This document shows positions 26,931 through 34,622 of a stretch of DNA of 64,000 nt, in pieces. Under the pieces are notes generated by a model. It saw only the letters and a program-made list of their open reading frames with translations, did not search any database and was not told the origin of the DNA. Each line of letters begins with the position of its first letter. Positions within the stretch are counted from its first letter, which is position 1. The stretch lies in the NCBI RefSeq assembly GCF_001548375.1, contig NZ_AP017295.1, forward strand, positions 5,780,001 through 5,844,000. Direction: 5' to 3'. This DNA is from Nostoc sp. NIES-3756. GTDB taxonomy: Bacteria; Cyanobacteriota; Cyanobacteriia; Cyanobacteriales; Nostocaceae. A program made the position numbers and the translations under genes.

Positions 26931-28022
26931 TTAAACGTTAAACCGGAATAACATTACATCGCCTTCTTGCACGATATATTCTTTTCCTTCACTGCGAACT
27001 AAGCCTTTTTCCTTCGCAGCATTGAGAGAACCATTTGCTACTAAATCATCATAAGCAACGGTTTCCGCACGAATAAATCCGCGCTCAAAATCGGAGTGAA
27101 TTACACCTGCGGCTTGGGGTGCTGACATCCCAGCGTGAATTGTCCAAGCGCGGGTTTCTTTCGGCCCACTGGTAAAATAAGTGCGCAATCCTAATAAGGT
27201 ATAAGTGGCACGAATCAAAGATTTTAATCCGCCTTCTTTTACACCTAAAGATTCCAAGAAATCAGCTTTATCTTCTTCTGGAAGTTCTACAAGTTCTGCT
27301 TCTACTTGAGCAGAAACTACAACGACTTGAGCATTTTCTTGGGCTGCAACTTGGCGGACTTTTTCGACAAATTCATTCCCTGTTGCTAACTCATCTTCAG
27401 AGACATTAGCAGCGTAAATAATCGGCTTATTTGTTAATAGTTCTAGTCCCTTAATTATGGCTGCTTCTTCTTCCGTTAAGCTGATTTGACGCGCTGATTT
27501 ACCTTCATTTAAAGCAGCAGCTAATTTTTCTAATACCGTTATCTCAAATTGGGCATCTTTACTGGTGCGTGCTTGTTTACGGGTGCGTTCAATGCGGCGT
27601 TCAATTTGCGCTAAATCTGATAAACCTAGTTCTAGACTGATGATTTCAATATCTCGTACTGGGTCAACGGAACCAGCAACGTGGATGATATCATCATTCT
27701 CAAAACAACGTACCACATGAACGATCGCATCAACTTCTCGAATATGAGACAAAAATTGATTACCTAATCCTTCACCTTGGCTTGCGCCTTTGACTAAGCC
27801 GGCAATATCCACAAACTCAACTCGTGCAGGAATAATTTGTACCGAACTGGAAATTTTTGACAGCACATCTAACCGCTCATCCGGTACTGCAACGACACCA
27901 ACATTCGGTTCAATTGTGCAGAACGGGAAATTAGCCGCCTCTGCTTTAGCATTAGCGACTACAGCATTAAATAAAGTAGATTTTCCGACGTTAGGAAGTC
28001 CGACAATTCCGGCTCTTAGCAT
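26931..28022 (-). CDS. ychF: Redox-regulated ATPase/GTPase YchF
   Basis: 363 aa, normal for the Obg-family protein YchF (OLA1). A P-loop GLPNVGKST near residues 8-16 starts the G domain. The DxxG-like FVDIAGLVKGASQGEGLGN (about 69-87) follows, and then a helical coil region. A C-terminal TGS domain (TYFTSGPKETRAWTIHAGM to EGDVMLFRFNV) ends the protein. YchF binds the ribosome and hydrolyses ATP and takes part in stress and translation control. Its AANVSE motif in place of NKxD explains the preference for ATP. It is transcribed from close behind the small proline-rich ORF. Confidence 0.97.
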   Translation of the reverse strand: MLRAGIVGLPNVGKSTLFNAVVANAKAEAANFPFCTIEPNVGVVAVPDERLDVLSKISSSVQIIPARVEFVDIAGLVKGASQGEGLGNQFLSHIREVDAIVHVVRCFENDDIIHVAGSVDPVRDIEIISLELGLSDLAQIERRIERTRKQARTSKDAQFEITVLEKLAAALNEGKSARQISLTEEEAAIIKGLELLTNKPIIYAANVSEDELATGNEFVEKVRQVAAQENAQVVVVSAQVEAELVELPEEDKADFLESLGVKEGGLKSLIRATYTLLGLRTYFTSGPKETRAWTIHAGMSAPQAAGVIHSDFERGFIRAETVAYDDLVANGSLNAAKEKGLVRSEGKEYIVQEGDVMLFRFNV

Positions 28023-28043
28023 TTTTGATGTAGGATTTTGAGT

Positions 28044-28253
28044 TTATACAGGCCCCGGTATAGTTTGGGGAATAGTGGTAGGTACTGTTTGGGGGATAGT
28101 CCCTGGAACCGTTTGGGGAATGGGAGTGGGTACTGTTTCGGGTACAGGCTCCGGTATACTTGGCCCTGGTGTGGGTTCAGGACTTGGTAAGGGGTTCGTT
28201 TCAGGGTTGGGAATCTGTGGTTCAGGAATGGAAATAGCTAAAGGTTGAATCAT
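28044..28253 (-). CDS. Small proline-rich repetitive protein (doubtful)
   Basis: 69 aa, almost only Pro, Thr, Ile, Val, Glu and Gln with repeats such as PQTVPTTIPQTIPG. No signal peptide, domain or cysteine. It ends 21 bp before ychF on the same strand, so it may be read with it. The repeats at DNA level (TTTGGGGAATAGT types) raise the chance that this is a repeat without coding role. The ATG has no good ribosome site that I can see. Confidence 0.4.
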   Translation of the reverse strand: MIQPLAISIPEPQIPNPETNPLPSPEPTPGPSIPEPVPETVPTPIPQTVPGTIPQTVPTTIPQTIPGPV

Positions 28254-28331
28254 GCTAAATCTAATAAATCATTCGACCTTCCCAAGCTAGATGACAACTT
28301 AAATCGTTGACATCCCCCTAAATGACTATAC

Positions 28332-28388
28332 CAATTGTCATTGGTCATTGGTCATTGGTCATTGGTCAACAGTCAACAGTCAATAGTT
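28332..28388. repeat. Heptad repeat block upstream of the decarboxylase gene
   Basis: Four TTGGTCA units followed by TCAACAG units in tandem. STRR family, about 30 to 90 bp upstream of the start codon at 28420. Confidence 0.8.
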
Positions 28389-28419
28389 TATTATCTTCCT
28401 CTCCCTCATCTCCCTCAAA

Positions 28420-29877
28420 ATGCTCAATCAAAACCAAACACCTCTACTTGATGCTATAAAAGCCTGTTTAGCGCGTTCTCATGCGGCTTTTTACACTCCT
28501 GGACATAAGGGAGGGAAGGGAATTGCTCAAGCTTTGGCTGATTTGCTAGGTAATTCTGTGTTTGCGGCTGATTTGACGGAGTTGGCAGATGTAGATAATT
28601 TATCAGCACCGCAGGGTGTGATTCAAGAGGCGCAGGAATTGGCTGCGGCGGCGTTTGGTGCGGCGCAGACTTGGTTTCTGGTGAATGGTTCTACCTGTGG
28701 GGTAGAGGCGGCTATTTTGGCTACTTGTGGCGCGGGGGATAAGATTATTTTGCCTCGGAATGTGCATTCATCGGCGATCGCCGGTTTAATTCTTTCTGGT
28801 GCTATCCCAATTTTTATTAACCCTGAATATGACTCAGTTTTAGATATTGCCCACAGTATCACACCCGATGCGGTACAAGCTGCGTTACAACAACATCCTG
28901 ATGCTAAGGCGGTGTTGACAGTCTATCCTACATATTACGGTGTGTGTGGAGATTTAGAAGCGATCGCCAAAATTACCCATCAACATGATATCCCCTTAAT
29001 TGTAGATGAAGCCCACGGCGCACACTTCGCTTTTCACCCAGAATTACCTACCTCTGCTTTAGCTGCTGGTGCAGATTTAACTGTACAGTCAACTCATAAG
29101 GTTTTGGGTGCAATGACACAGGCTTCTATGCTGCACTTGCAAGGTAACAGGATAGATGTTGATAGAGTTAGTAAGGCTTTACAACTGTTACAGTCTACCA
29201 GTCCTAGTTATGTGCTTTTGGCTTCCCTTGATGCGGCGCGTCAGCAAATGGCTGTATATGGTAAAGAGTTGATGTCTCGTACTTTAAAGCTTGCAGATGA
29301 AGCGAGGGAAAAAATTAGTCACATTCCTGGTTTAAGCCTGCTGCATCTTCACAGGATATCACCAGGGTTTACGGCTTTAGATAGGACGCGGTTAACTGTA
29401 ACTGTTTCTGGCTTGGGTTTGACTGGGTTTGAGGCGGAAGAAATTTTAGATGAAAAGTTGGGTATCGTAGCTGAATTTTCTAGTTTGCAGCATCTCACTT
29501 TTATTATTAGTTTGGGGAACACGGCTGCTGATATTGAACAGTTAGTTGAGGGTTTCACTAAACTTGTAGAAATCACCCCAACTTCCCCACAAGCTATCAG
29601 AGAGATTGAGACTAATTTCAGCTATATTAGAGAACTTTCGCCCCGTGAGGCTTTTTTCTCTGCTAGTGAGATGATACCTGTAGAACAAGCAGGCGATCGC
29701 ATTTGTGCAGAAATCATCTGTCCCTACCCACCAGGAATCCCTGTTATTATGCCAGGAGAAGTGATTACAAAACCTGCCCTTGAGTATTTACAGCACATTC
29801 AAAGCTTAGGCGGATTTATCACTGGTTGTGCTGACTCTAGTTTGCGTAGTTTAAAAGTTGTCAAAAATAATTCATAA
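28420..29877 (+). CDS. Orn/Lys/Arg decarboxylase family protein
   Basis: 485 aa, a PLP-dependent fold type I enzyme, short form like Bacillus SpeA. It starts with the family motif FYTPGHKGGKG (about 24-34). The PLP aspartate is in LIVDEAHGAHF and the PLP lysine in VQSTHKVLGAM (about 225-235). It decarboxylates arginine, lysine or ornithine to agmatine, cadaverine or putrescine, feeding polyamines. Which amino acid is used cannot be read from the sequence. Its stop codon (AATTCATAA) lies inside a TTCGTAA-type repeat. Family sure, substrate open. Confidence 0.9.
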   Translation: MLNQNQTPLLDAIKACLARSHAAFYTPGHKGGKGIAQALADLLGNSVFAADLTELADVDNLSAPQGVIQEAQELAAAAFGAAQTWFLVNGSTCGVEAAILATCGAGDKIILPRNVHSSAIAGLILSGAIPIFINPEYDSVLDIAHSITPDAVQAALQQHPDAKAVLTVYPTYYGVCGDLEAIAKITHQHDIPLIVDEAHGAHFAFHPELPTSALAAGADLTVQSTHKVLGAMTQASMLHLQGNRIDVDRVSKALQLLQSTSPSYVLLASLDAARQQMAVYGKELMSRTLKLADEAREKISHIPGLSLLHLHRISPGFTALDRTRLTVTVSGLGLTGFEAEEILDEKLGIVAEFSSLQHLTFIISLGNTAADIEQLVEGFTKLVEITPTSPQAIREIETNFSYIRELSPREAFFSASEMIPVEQAGDRICAEIICPYPPGIPVIMPGEVITKPALEYLQHIQSLGGFITGCADSSLRSLKVVKNNS

Positions 29878-29900
29878 TTCGTAATTCGTAATTCGTAATT
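29870..29900. repeat. Heptad repeat overlapping the decarboxylase stop codon
   Basis: Tandem TTCGTAA units; the first degenerate unit supplies the Ser codon and stop at 29875-29877. A related block lies at 30551-30576. The rest of 29878-30077 is AT-rich, with no gene. Confidence 0.85.
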
Positions 29901-30077
29901 TTTAGAAAATTTAGCTCATACGTAAGTCGCGTTCAAACATAATATTCCTACTCCTTACTCCCCACTTCCAGCCCAAGTTACTATTTTTGACTGCAACTCG
30001 GTATCAGTTCACATAATTTACCATCAATTCTCTGTTAACTAAGTAAGTAATCCCATTCTTGAATTTTATTGCTACCT

Positions 30078-30539
30078 ATGAATATAAAACTTCGTCAAGT
30101 TACATTTGATGAGAGATTTAGTGGAATTTATCTTGTGTTTTTTGGACTGCTAATGTTGGGTTTAAGTTTTTGGGCAGATAAGAAAACAGCACATGAGCGT
30201 GCAACACTAACAGAAACCCAAGGTAGGGTAGTAGAAACACTCCATCGTCGTGAACGAGATATTAAGGATAAAGAAAAAGATACCTACGCACCAGTTATTG
30301 AGTTTTTGGTTAAGGGTGATCCTGTTCGCTTTACAGGTTATTATGATACCACCCGTACTGCTAAAGGCAATATAGTAACTGTTCGCTATGACCCCAAGCA
30401 ACCAACAACCACTGCGCGGAAAGTGGAACCCTTGGAAGGGCTGGGAGTTTGGGGAGCATATGCTATGGGTGGAGGATGTTTAATCTATGGGCTATGTCAG
30501 TTTTCGCCTATACGTTTCTCTTTAAGTAGGGGCGAATAA
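30078..30539 (+). CDS. DUF3592 family membrane protein
   Basis: 153 aa from the ATG at 30078 (the frame is open further, but a TTG at 30069 is less likely). Two membrane segments: GIYLVFFGLLMLGLSFWA (about 17-34) and WGAYAMGGGCLIYGLCQF near the C-terminus. Between them is a soluble beta-rich loop (ETQGRVVETLHRRERDIKDK, then YAPVIEFLVKGDPVRFTGYY and VTVRYDPKQPTTTA). This matches the DUF3592 pattern, a family of unknown function with an extracytoplasmic domain. It is single, with repeats on both sides. Confidence 0.82.
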   Translation: MNIKLRQVTFDERFSGIYLVFFGLLMLGLSFWADKKTAHERATLTETQGRVVETLHRRERDIKDKEKDTYAPVIEFLVKGDPVRFTGYYDTTRTAKGNIVTVRYDPKQPTTTARKVEPLEGLGVWGAYAMGGGCLIYGLCQFSPIRFSLSRGE

Positions 30540-30550
30540 TGATTGATATT

Positions 30551-30700
30551 AGTTCGTAACTCGTAATTCGTAATTAAGACATAGGTTGAAAAGGTTGAAA
30601 CAACTATTTAGTTTTAGTACAATTACATCGCTAAAAAATTGGGCAAACCTGCGCTTCTCTGCGCTTCCCTCTGCGTCCCTCTGCGTTTAAAAAAGTTGAT
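30551..30700. repeat. Intergenic repeats after the DUF3592 gene
   Basis: A TTCGTAA-type heptad block (30551-30576) and a TGCGCTTCCCTCTGCGT-type repeat at about 30650-30690, the inverse of the CGCAGAGG family near 8900. Both genes beside it converge on it. No terminator hairpin is clear. Confidence 0.7.
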
Positions 30701-30758
30701 ACTAAGAATTGTAATAACATTAGAAACGTATCTAATATTTTTCTAGACTAAATATAAT

Positions 30759-31595
30759 TTAAGTACCATGCAATTTATAACAAATACTTTTCTCAAACTG
30801 CACACGCTCGAATGATTCATCTAAATTAAAAGTTGTTTCACCGCTACCAAGAAATAAGTAACCATCTAATCTTAATTGCTGTTTAGCTTTTCCCAGGAGA
30901 GCTTTTTTAGTTGGTATATCGAAATAGATTAAAACATTACGTAAAAAGATAATATCAATACTAGGTAAAGATGACCAAGAATGAATAAGATTTATTTGCT
31001 GAAACTCAACCATCTGGCGAATTTTATTGTGAATTTGCCACTCATTATCAACAGGAGCAAAATACTTTACTTGCAATTGTTGAGATAGTCCACGTCTAAT
31101 TTCTAATTGGTTATAACGTCCTTGACGAGCGCGGTTTAAGACTTTACTAGAGAAGTCACTGGCAATTATTTTAATTGACCAATCTGCAAGTAAAGGGAAA
31201 TGTTCACGAATGAGAATAGCAATGCTATATGGTTCTTGTCCATTAGAACAGGCAGCACACCAAATATTGAGCGATCGCTCTATTCTCCGTCTTTGCATCA
31301 ATTCTGGCAAGACATATTTTCTTAATGCTTCAAAAGGTGCTTTATCACGAAAAAATGAAGTTTCGTTAGTCACCAATGCCTCAATAGTTTGAGTATGCAA
31401 ATGATTAAATGGTTGGTTTCGGAGGTAAGCTATGAGGCTGCTAATTGTCGTAAACTTTGCTGACTCAGCTATTGATTGCAAATATAATTCTGCCAAATAA
31501 GTTTTATCACTATCCAACACTACGGCTGAATGAGTGTAAATTAGTTGTCGAATATAGTCAAAATCAGAAGAACTAATACCCATAGTCTGCTTCAT
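30759..31595 (-). CDS. cheR: Chemotaxis protein methyltransferase CheR
   Basis: 278 aa, normal for CheR. It transfers methyl from SAM to glutamates of the chemoreceptor. The N-terminal domain (about 1-75) is followed by the catalytic domain: LVTNETSFFRDKAPFEAL (about 74-91), the SAM motif IWCAACSNGQEPYSIAI (about 111-127) with the CSxGxEPYS form, and NVLIYFD near 218. The C-terminal LFLGSGETTF is the usual end. It overlaps cheB by one base, so it is the last gene of the cheA-cheW-mcp-cheB-cheR operon. CheR and CheB are absent from many cyanobacterial Che operons; their presence suggests real adaptation. Confidence 0.95.
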   Translation of the reverse strand: MKQTMGISSSDFDYIRQLIYTHSAVVLDSDKTYLAELYLQSIAESAKFTTISSLIAYLRNQPFNHLHTQTIEALVTNETSFFRDKAPFEALRKYVLPELMQRRRIERSLNIWCAACSNGQEPYSIAILIREHFPLLADWSIKIIASDFSSKVLNRARQGRYNQLEIRRGLSQQLQVKYFAPVDNEWQIHNKIRQMVEFQQINLIHSWSSLPSIDIIFLRNVLIYFDIPTKKALLGKAKQQLRLDGYLFLGSGETTFNLDESFERVQFEKSICYKLHGT

Positions 31596-32680
31596 TACAG
31601 ACCTGATTTTTGAATAGGATGGATACGCTGCATAATTTCATCTGCCATTTTTTCTAGGGGAAGAATCTTATCTGCTAGTCCAGCATTAACTACATAACTA
31701 GGCATTCCCCAGACTACACTACTAGCTTCGTCTTGCGCCAACACTTGTCCACCTACCTCACGAATACATTGACAACCATGTAAGCCATCTTGTCCCATAC
31801 CTGTGAGGATAACAGCGATCGCACTTGCACCATACACTTGAGCAACAGAACGCAATAGTACATCTACTGAAGGGCGACAAGAATTTTCGGGCGGTGCTTG
31901 ATGGGTGGCAATTCTTACCTCAGTCCCCTGCCGTTGTACAATCATATGAAAATTACCAGGTGCAATCCAAGCCTGTCCGGGTTTTAACGCCACACCGTCA
32001 ACCGCCTCCTCTACAGGAACATGGCTTACAGAAGATAATCTTTGGGCTAGTAGTTTAGTAAACATTGGCGGCATATGTTGCACAATCAGGAGGGGAACAG
32101 AGAAATCTTTTGGTAGACTACTAAGTAGTGTAGCGAGGGCATTTGGGCCTCCAGTAGAAACCCCAACAGCAACCACATTCACAGGTTCTAGATGGGTGCG
32201 GGTAGGTAAAACAAGCTTATGGGTGCTGAGTTTTGGCGAGAAAAACTGCTGAGTTCCTGCACCAAATAGTTTAATTTTGGGAATTAACTCCTCGCGGATA
32301 TGTTGGTTAACCGCCTCTACGCTCCCTAGATTACTAGGTTTTGTGGCGTAATCAGTAGCCCCTAAAGAGAGAGCTTCCAAAGTCGCACTTGCACCTGCGT
32401 ATGTGGAGGTGCTGAACATAATTACTGGCAGATGTGGATAAGTTTGGCGGAGGGTAGCTAGGGTTTCAAGTCCGTTCATCTCTGGCATTTCCACATCTAA
32501 GATGATGACATCGGGATTGACTTGAGGAATTTTTGCCAAGGCAATACGGCCATTAGCAGCTACCCCTACTACTTCTAGTTGTGAGTCGCCAGAGAGAATT
32601 TTACTAACTCGACTACGAACTAATACAGCGTCATCTACAACCAATACCCGAATTTTTGGCATAGCGTTTAACAAATTCAA
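31595..32680 (-). CDS. cheB: Chemotaxis response regulator protein-glutamate methylesterase CheB
   Basis: 361 aa. An N-terminal receiver (about 9-125) has D16-D17 and the phospho-acceptor D62 in VIILDVEMPEMNG. The C-terminal methylesterase has the catalytic triad S175 (GVSTGGPN), H202 (IVQHMPP) and D298 (TGMGQDG). It removes methyl groups from, and can deamidate, the chemoreceptor after phosphorylation by CheA. Length is typical. The start may be the first ATG or M7 (MPKIRVLVVDD). It overlaps cheR by one base and lies 31 bp after the receptor gene. AT-rich repeats (TTTTGAATT) are near its start. Confidence 0.96.
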   Translation of the reverse strand: MNLLNAMPKIRVLVVDDAVLVRSRVSKILSGDSQLEVVGVAANGRIALAKIPQVNPDVIILDVEMPEMNGLETLATLRQTYPHLPVIMFSTSTYAGASATLEALSLGATDYATKPSNLGSVEAVNQHIREELIPKIKLFGAGTQQFFSPKLSTHKLVLPTRTHLEPVNVVAVGVSTGGPNALATLLSSLPKDFSVPLLIVQHMPPMFTKLLAQRLSSVSHVPVEEAVDGVALKPGQAWIAPGNFHMIVQRQGTEVRIATHQAPPENSCRPSVDVLLRSVAQVYGASAIAVILTGMGQDGLHGCQCIREVGGQVLAQDEASSVVWGMPSYVVNAGLADKILPLEKMADEIMQRIHPIQKSGL

Positions 32681-32711
32681 AATTTTGAATTTTGAATTGA
32701 TTCTCCCTTAT

Positions 32712-34022
32712 CTAATACTTAAATTGATTGACGACCTTTTGCAAATCAACAGCCATACGAGCTAGTTCTGTGGCTGCGTCTGATGTATTACTGGCTCCGA
32801 TGGTGGTGGTTTGAGCATTGAGGGCAACAATACCAATATTTTTGGCAATAGCTGATGTGCCTTTAGCAGCTTCGCCTATATTGCGAGCGATTTCATTGGT
32901 GGTGGCGGTTTGTTCTTCTACAGCACTGGCGATAGTACTTTGCAGGTCGTTAATTTGGTTGATGATATAAGTAATTTGGGTGATAGCTGTTACTGCGTCT
33001 TTGGTGTCGGCTTGGATGGCTTCGATGCGTTGACTAATATCTTCGGTAGCGTTGGCGGTTTGCTTGGCTAATTCTTTGACTTCGTTGGCGACTACGGCAA
33101 AGCCTCTACCAGCATCACCCGCTCTGGCGGCTTCGATGGTGGCGTTGAGGGCGAGTAGGTTTGTTTGTTGGGCAATTGAGGTGATAACTTTGATGACTTT
33201 GCCAATTTCGACGCTACTTTGACCAAGTTTATCAATTGTTTGGTTGGTGCGATCGGCTGTTTTTACAGCCTCATTGGCAACTTTTGCCCCTTCAGCGACA
33301 GTTTTAGCAATTTCTCTAATACTGGCGTTCATTTCTTCTACAGCCGTCACCACTGTAATGGTATTTTGATTTACTTGTTCGGCTGAGGCTGAGGCGGATG
33401 TGGCTTGTTCTGAAGTTTGTTTGGCGTTGTCTGTCATTTCTCTACTAACTGCGGTCAATTCCTCCGCAGAAGATGCGACGGCTGTAGCAACATCTGCCAT
33501 TTGTCTAATCGAAGACCTCAGGCGGCTAATCATTTGATTGGTATTATCTTTGAGGTGCTTAAACTCTCCCGCATTAGTTGTGGTTTCAATTTGTTGAGAT
33601 AAGTTCCCTTGTGCCACTACGAGGGTAACTTCATTAATACTTTTGATTTGCTCGGAGACATTGGCAGACATTTTATTCAAGTTGTCCAATAATTGTCGCC
33701 AAGAGCCTTTCGCGCCCTTAATGACAGCTTGAGAACCTAGTTTTCCCTCTACACCAATCTCATCTGCTAAACGCTCTACTTCTTGGGCAAAGTTTTGATT
33801 CATGCTTACCCAGTCATTAAACACGGCGGCAATTTCACCCAAACCATTATCTTCTGGTAAACGGACGGAAAAATCACCGTTTCTCGCAGCTTTGAGGGCT
33901 GCTAGTAAAGGTTGTAGTTGTACGTCTGTGGTACCGTTATCAGTTTGTGTCGGCTCTATACTATCTTCTATGGGAGATTTAGAATTGGCTGTTTTCCTTA
34001 ACCGATTTGTAGCCATTACCAA
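32712..34022 (-). CDS. Soluble methyl-accepting chemotaxis protein
   Basis: 436 aa with no membrane segment or signal peptide, so cytoplasmic. Residues about 35-180 read as HAMP-like helices ([20 protein letters not shown] and [20 protein letters not shown]). The rest is the long signalling helix pair with the conserved tip [20 protein letters not shown] and [16 protein letters not shown], where CheA and CheW bind. No ligand domain is visible, so input may be through the HAMP-like region or a partner. It sits between cheW (12 bp) and cheB (31 bp) in the operon. The sites methylated by CheR are not assigned. Confidence 0.93.
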   Translation of the reverse strand: MVMATNRLRKTANSKSPIEDSIEPTQTDNGTTDVQLQPLLAALKAARNGDFSVRLPEDNGLGEIAAVFNDWVSMNQNFAQEVERLADEIGVEGKLGSQAVIKGAKGSWRQLLDNLNKMSANVSEQIKSINEVTLVVAQGNLSQQIETTTNAGEFKHLKDNTNQMISRLRSSIRQMADVATAVASSAEELTAVSREMTDNAKQTSEQATSASASAEQVNQNTITVVTAVEEMNASIREIAKTVAEGAKVANEAVKTADRTNQTIDKLGQSSVEIGKVIKVITSIAQQTNLLALNATIEAARAGDAGRGFAVVANEVKELAKQTANATEDISQRIEAIQADTKDAVTAITQITYIINQINDLQSTIASAVEEQTATTNEIARNIGEAAKGTSAIAKNIGIVALNAQTTTIGASNTSDAATELARMAVDLQKVVNQFKY

Positions 34023-34034
34023 GCGCTCCTAAAA

Positions 34035-34622
34035 TTACTTAATATTGAGAATTTTTTCTGTGTCTACAACTAACAAAAACCCTTCGGAGAGTGGGTAAGC
34101 TCCCGCTAGTACCTGACGCATTCTACCCTTTAACGTCGCAGGTGGAAGTTGAAAGGTGTTTTCTGGAAATTCTAAGACATCGCCAACGTCATCTACGAGT
34201 AAGCTAACGACTTCATTGTCAAAATAGACGACGATATTAAAACCTGACTCATGTTTCTGAGTTTTCATGTCATGTAGAAAACCTAACCCCCCAGCCCCCT
34301 TCCCTACTAGGGAAGGGGGAGAAATCAAAGCCTCTCTCCTACCAGGAGAGAGGTTTGGAGAGGGGTCTGCCAGATATCGTGAAAAGTCAGATTCATGTTT
34401 GAGTTGAGAGTCAGATAAATGCTCTTGTGTACCTATATTTAATCTTTTTTGCAAGTCAATAACAGGAATAATTTGTCCTCGTAAGTTAATCAAGCCACAA
34501 ACATCAGGTGGTGCTAAGGGTACACGAGTTATCACTTGGGAACGAATCACTTCTTGAACGTGTTGTACATTGATGCCAAAGTAAATATTATTAAGCCAAA
34601 ATGTACAAAATTGCTCACTCAC
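34035..34622 (-). CDS. cheW: CheW adaptor with a repeat-derived insertion
   Basis: 195 aa; ordinary CheW is about 150-170. The CheW fold is present (FCTFWLNNIYFGINVQHVQE, residues 5-24; CGLINLRGQIIPVIDLQKRL, 42-61; SLLVDDVGDVLEFPENTF, 140-157; LKGRMRQVLAGAYPL, 164-178). It couples the receptor to CheA. Residues about 82-118 (PSPNLSPGRREALISPPSLV and the following GKGAGGLG) are encoded by an intergenic repeat element. The insert falls between CheW strands in frame and leaves the domain readable. Flanking KHESDF and KHESGF suggest duplication at insertion. It overlaps cheA by 8 bp. Confidence 0.93.
   Translation of the reverse strand: MSEQFCTFWLNNIYFGINVQHVQEVIRSQVITRVPLAPPDVCGLINLRGQIIPVIDLQKRLNIGTQEHLSDSQLKHESDFSRYLADPSPNLSPGRREALISPPSLVGKGAGGLGFLHDMKTQKHESGFNIVVYFDNEVVSLLVDDVGDVLEFPENTFQLPPATLKGRMRQVLAGAYPLSEGFLLVVDTEKILNIK
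34281..34366. repeat. Palindromic intergenic-type repeat inserted in frame in cheW
   Basis: Two perfect hairpins: CCCCCTTCCCT (34295-34305) with AGGGAAGGGGG (34309-34319), and CCTCTCTCCT (34331-34340) with AGGAGAGAGG (34344-34353). Relatives: 6191-6234 (one hairpin) and 59048-59138 (same order, inverted). The flanks (ACTCATGTTTCTGAGTT and ATTCATGTTTGAGTT) are similar, like a target duplication. Confidence 0.9.
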
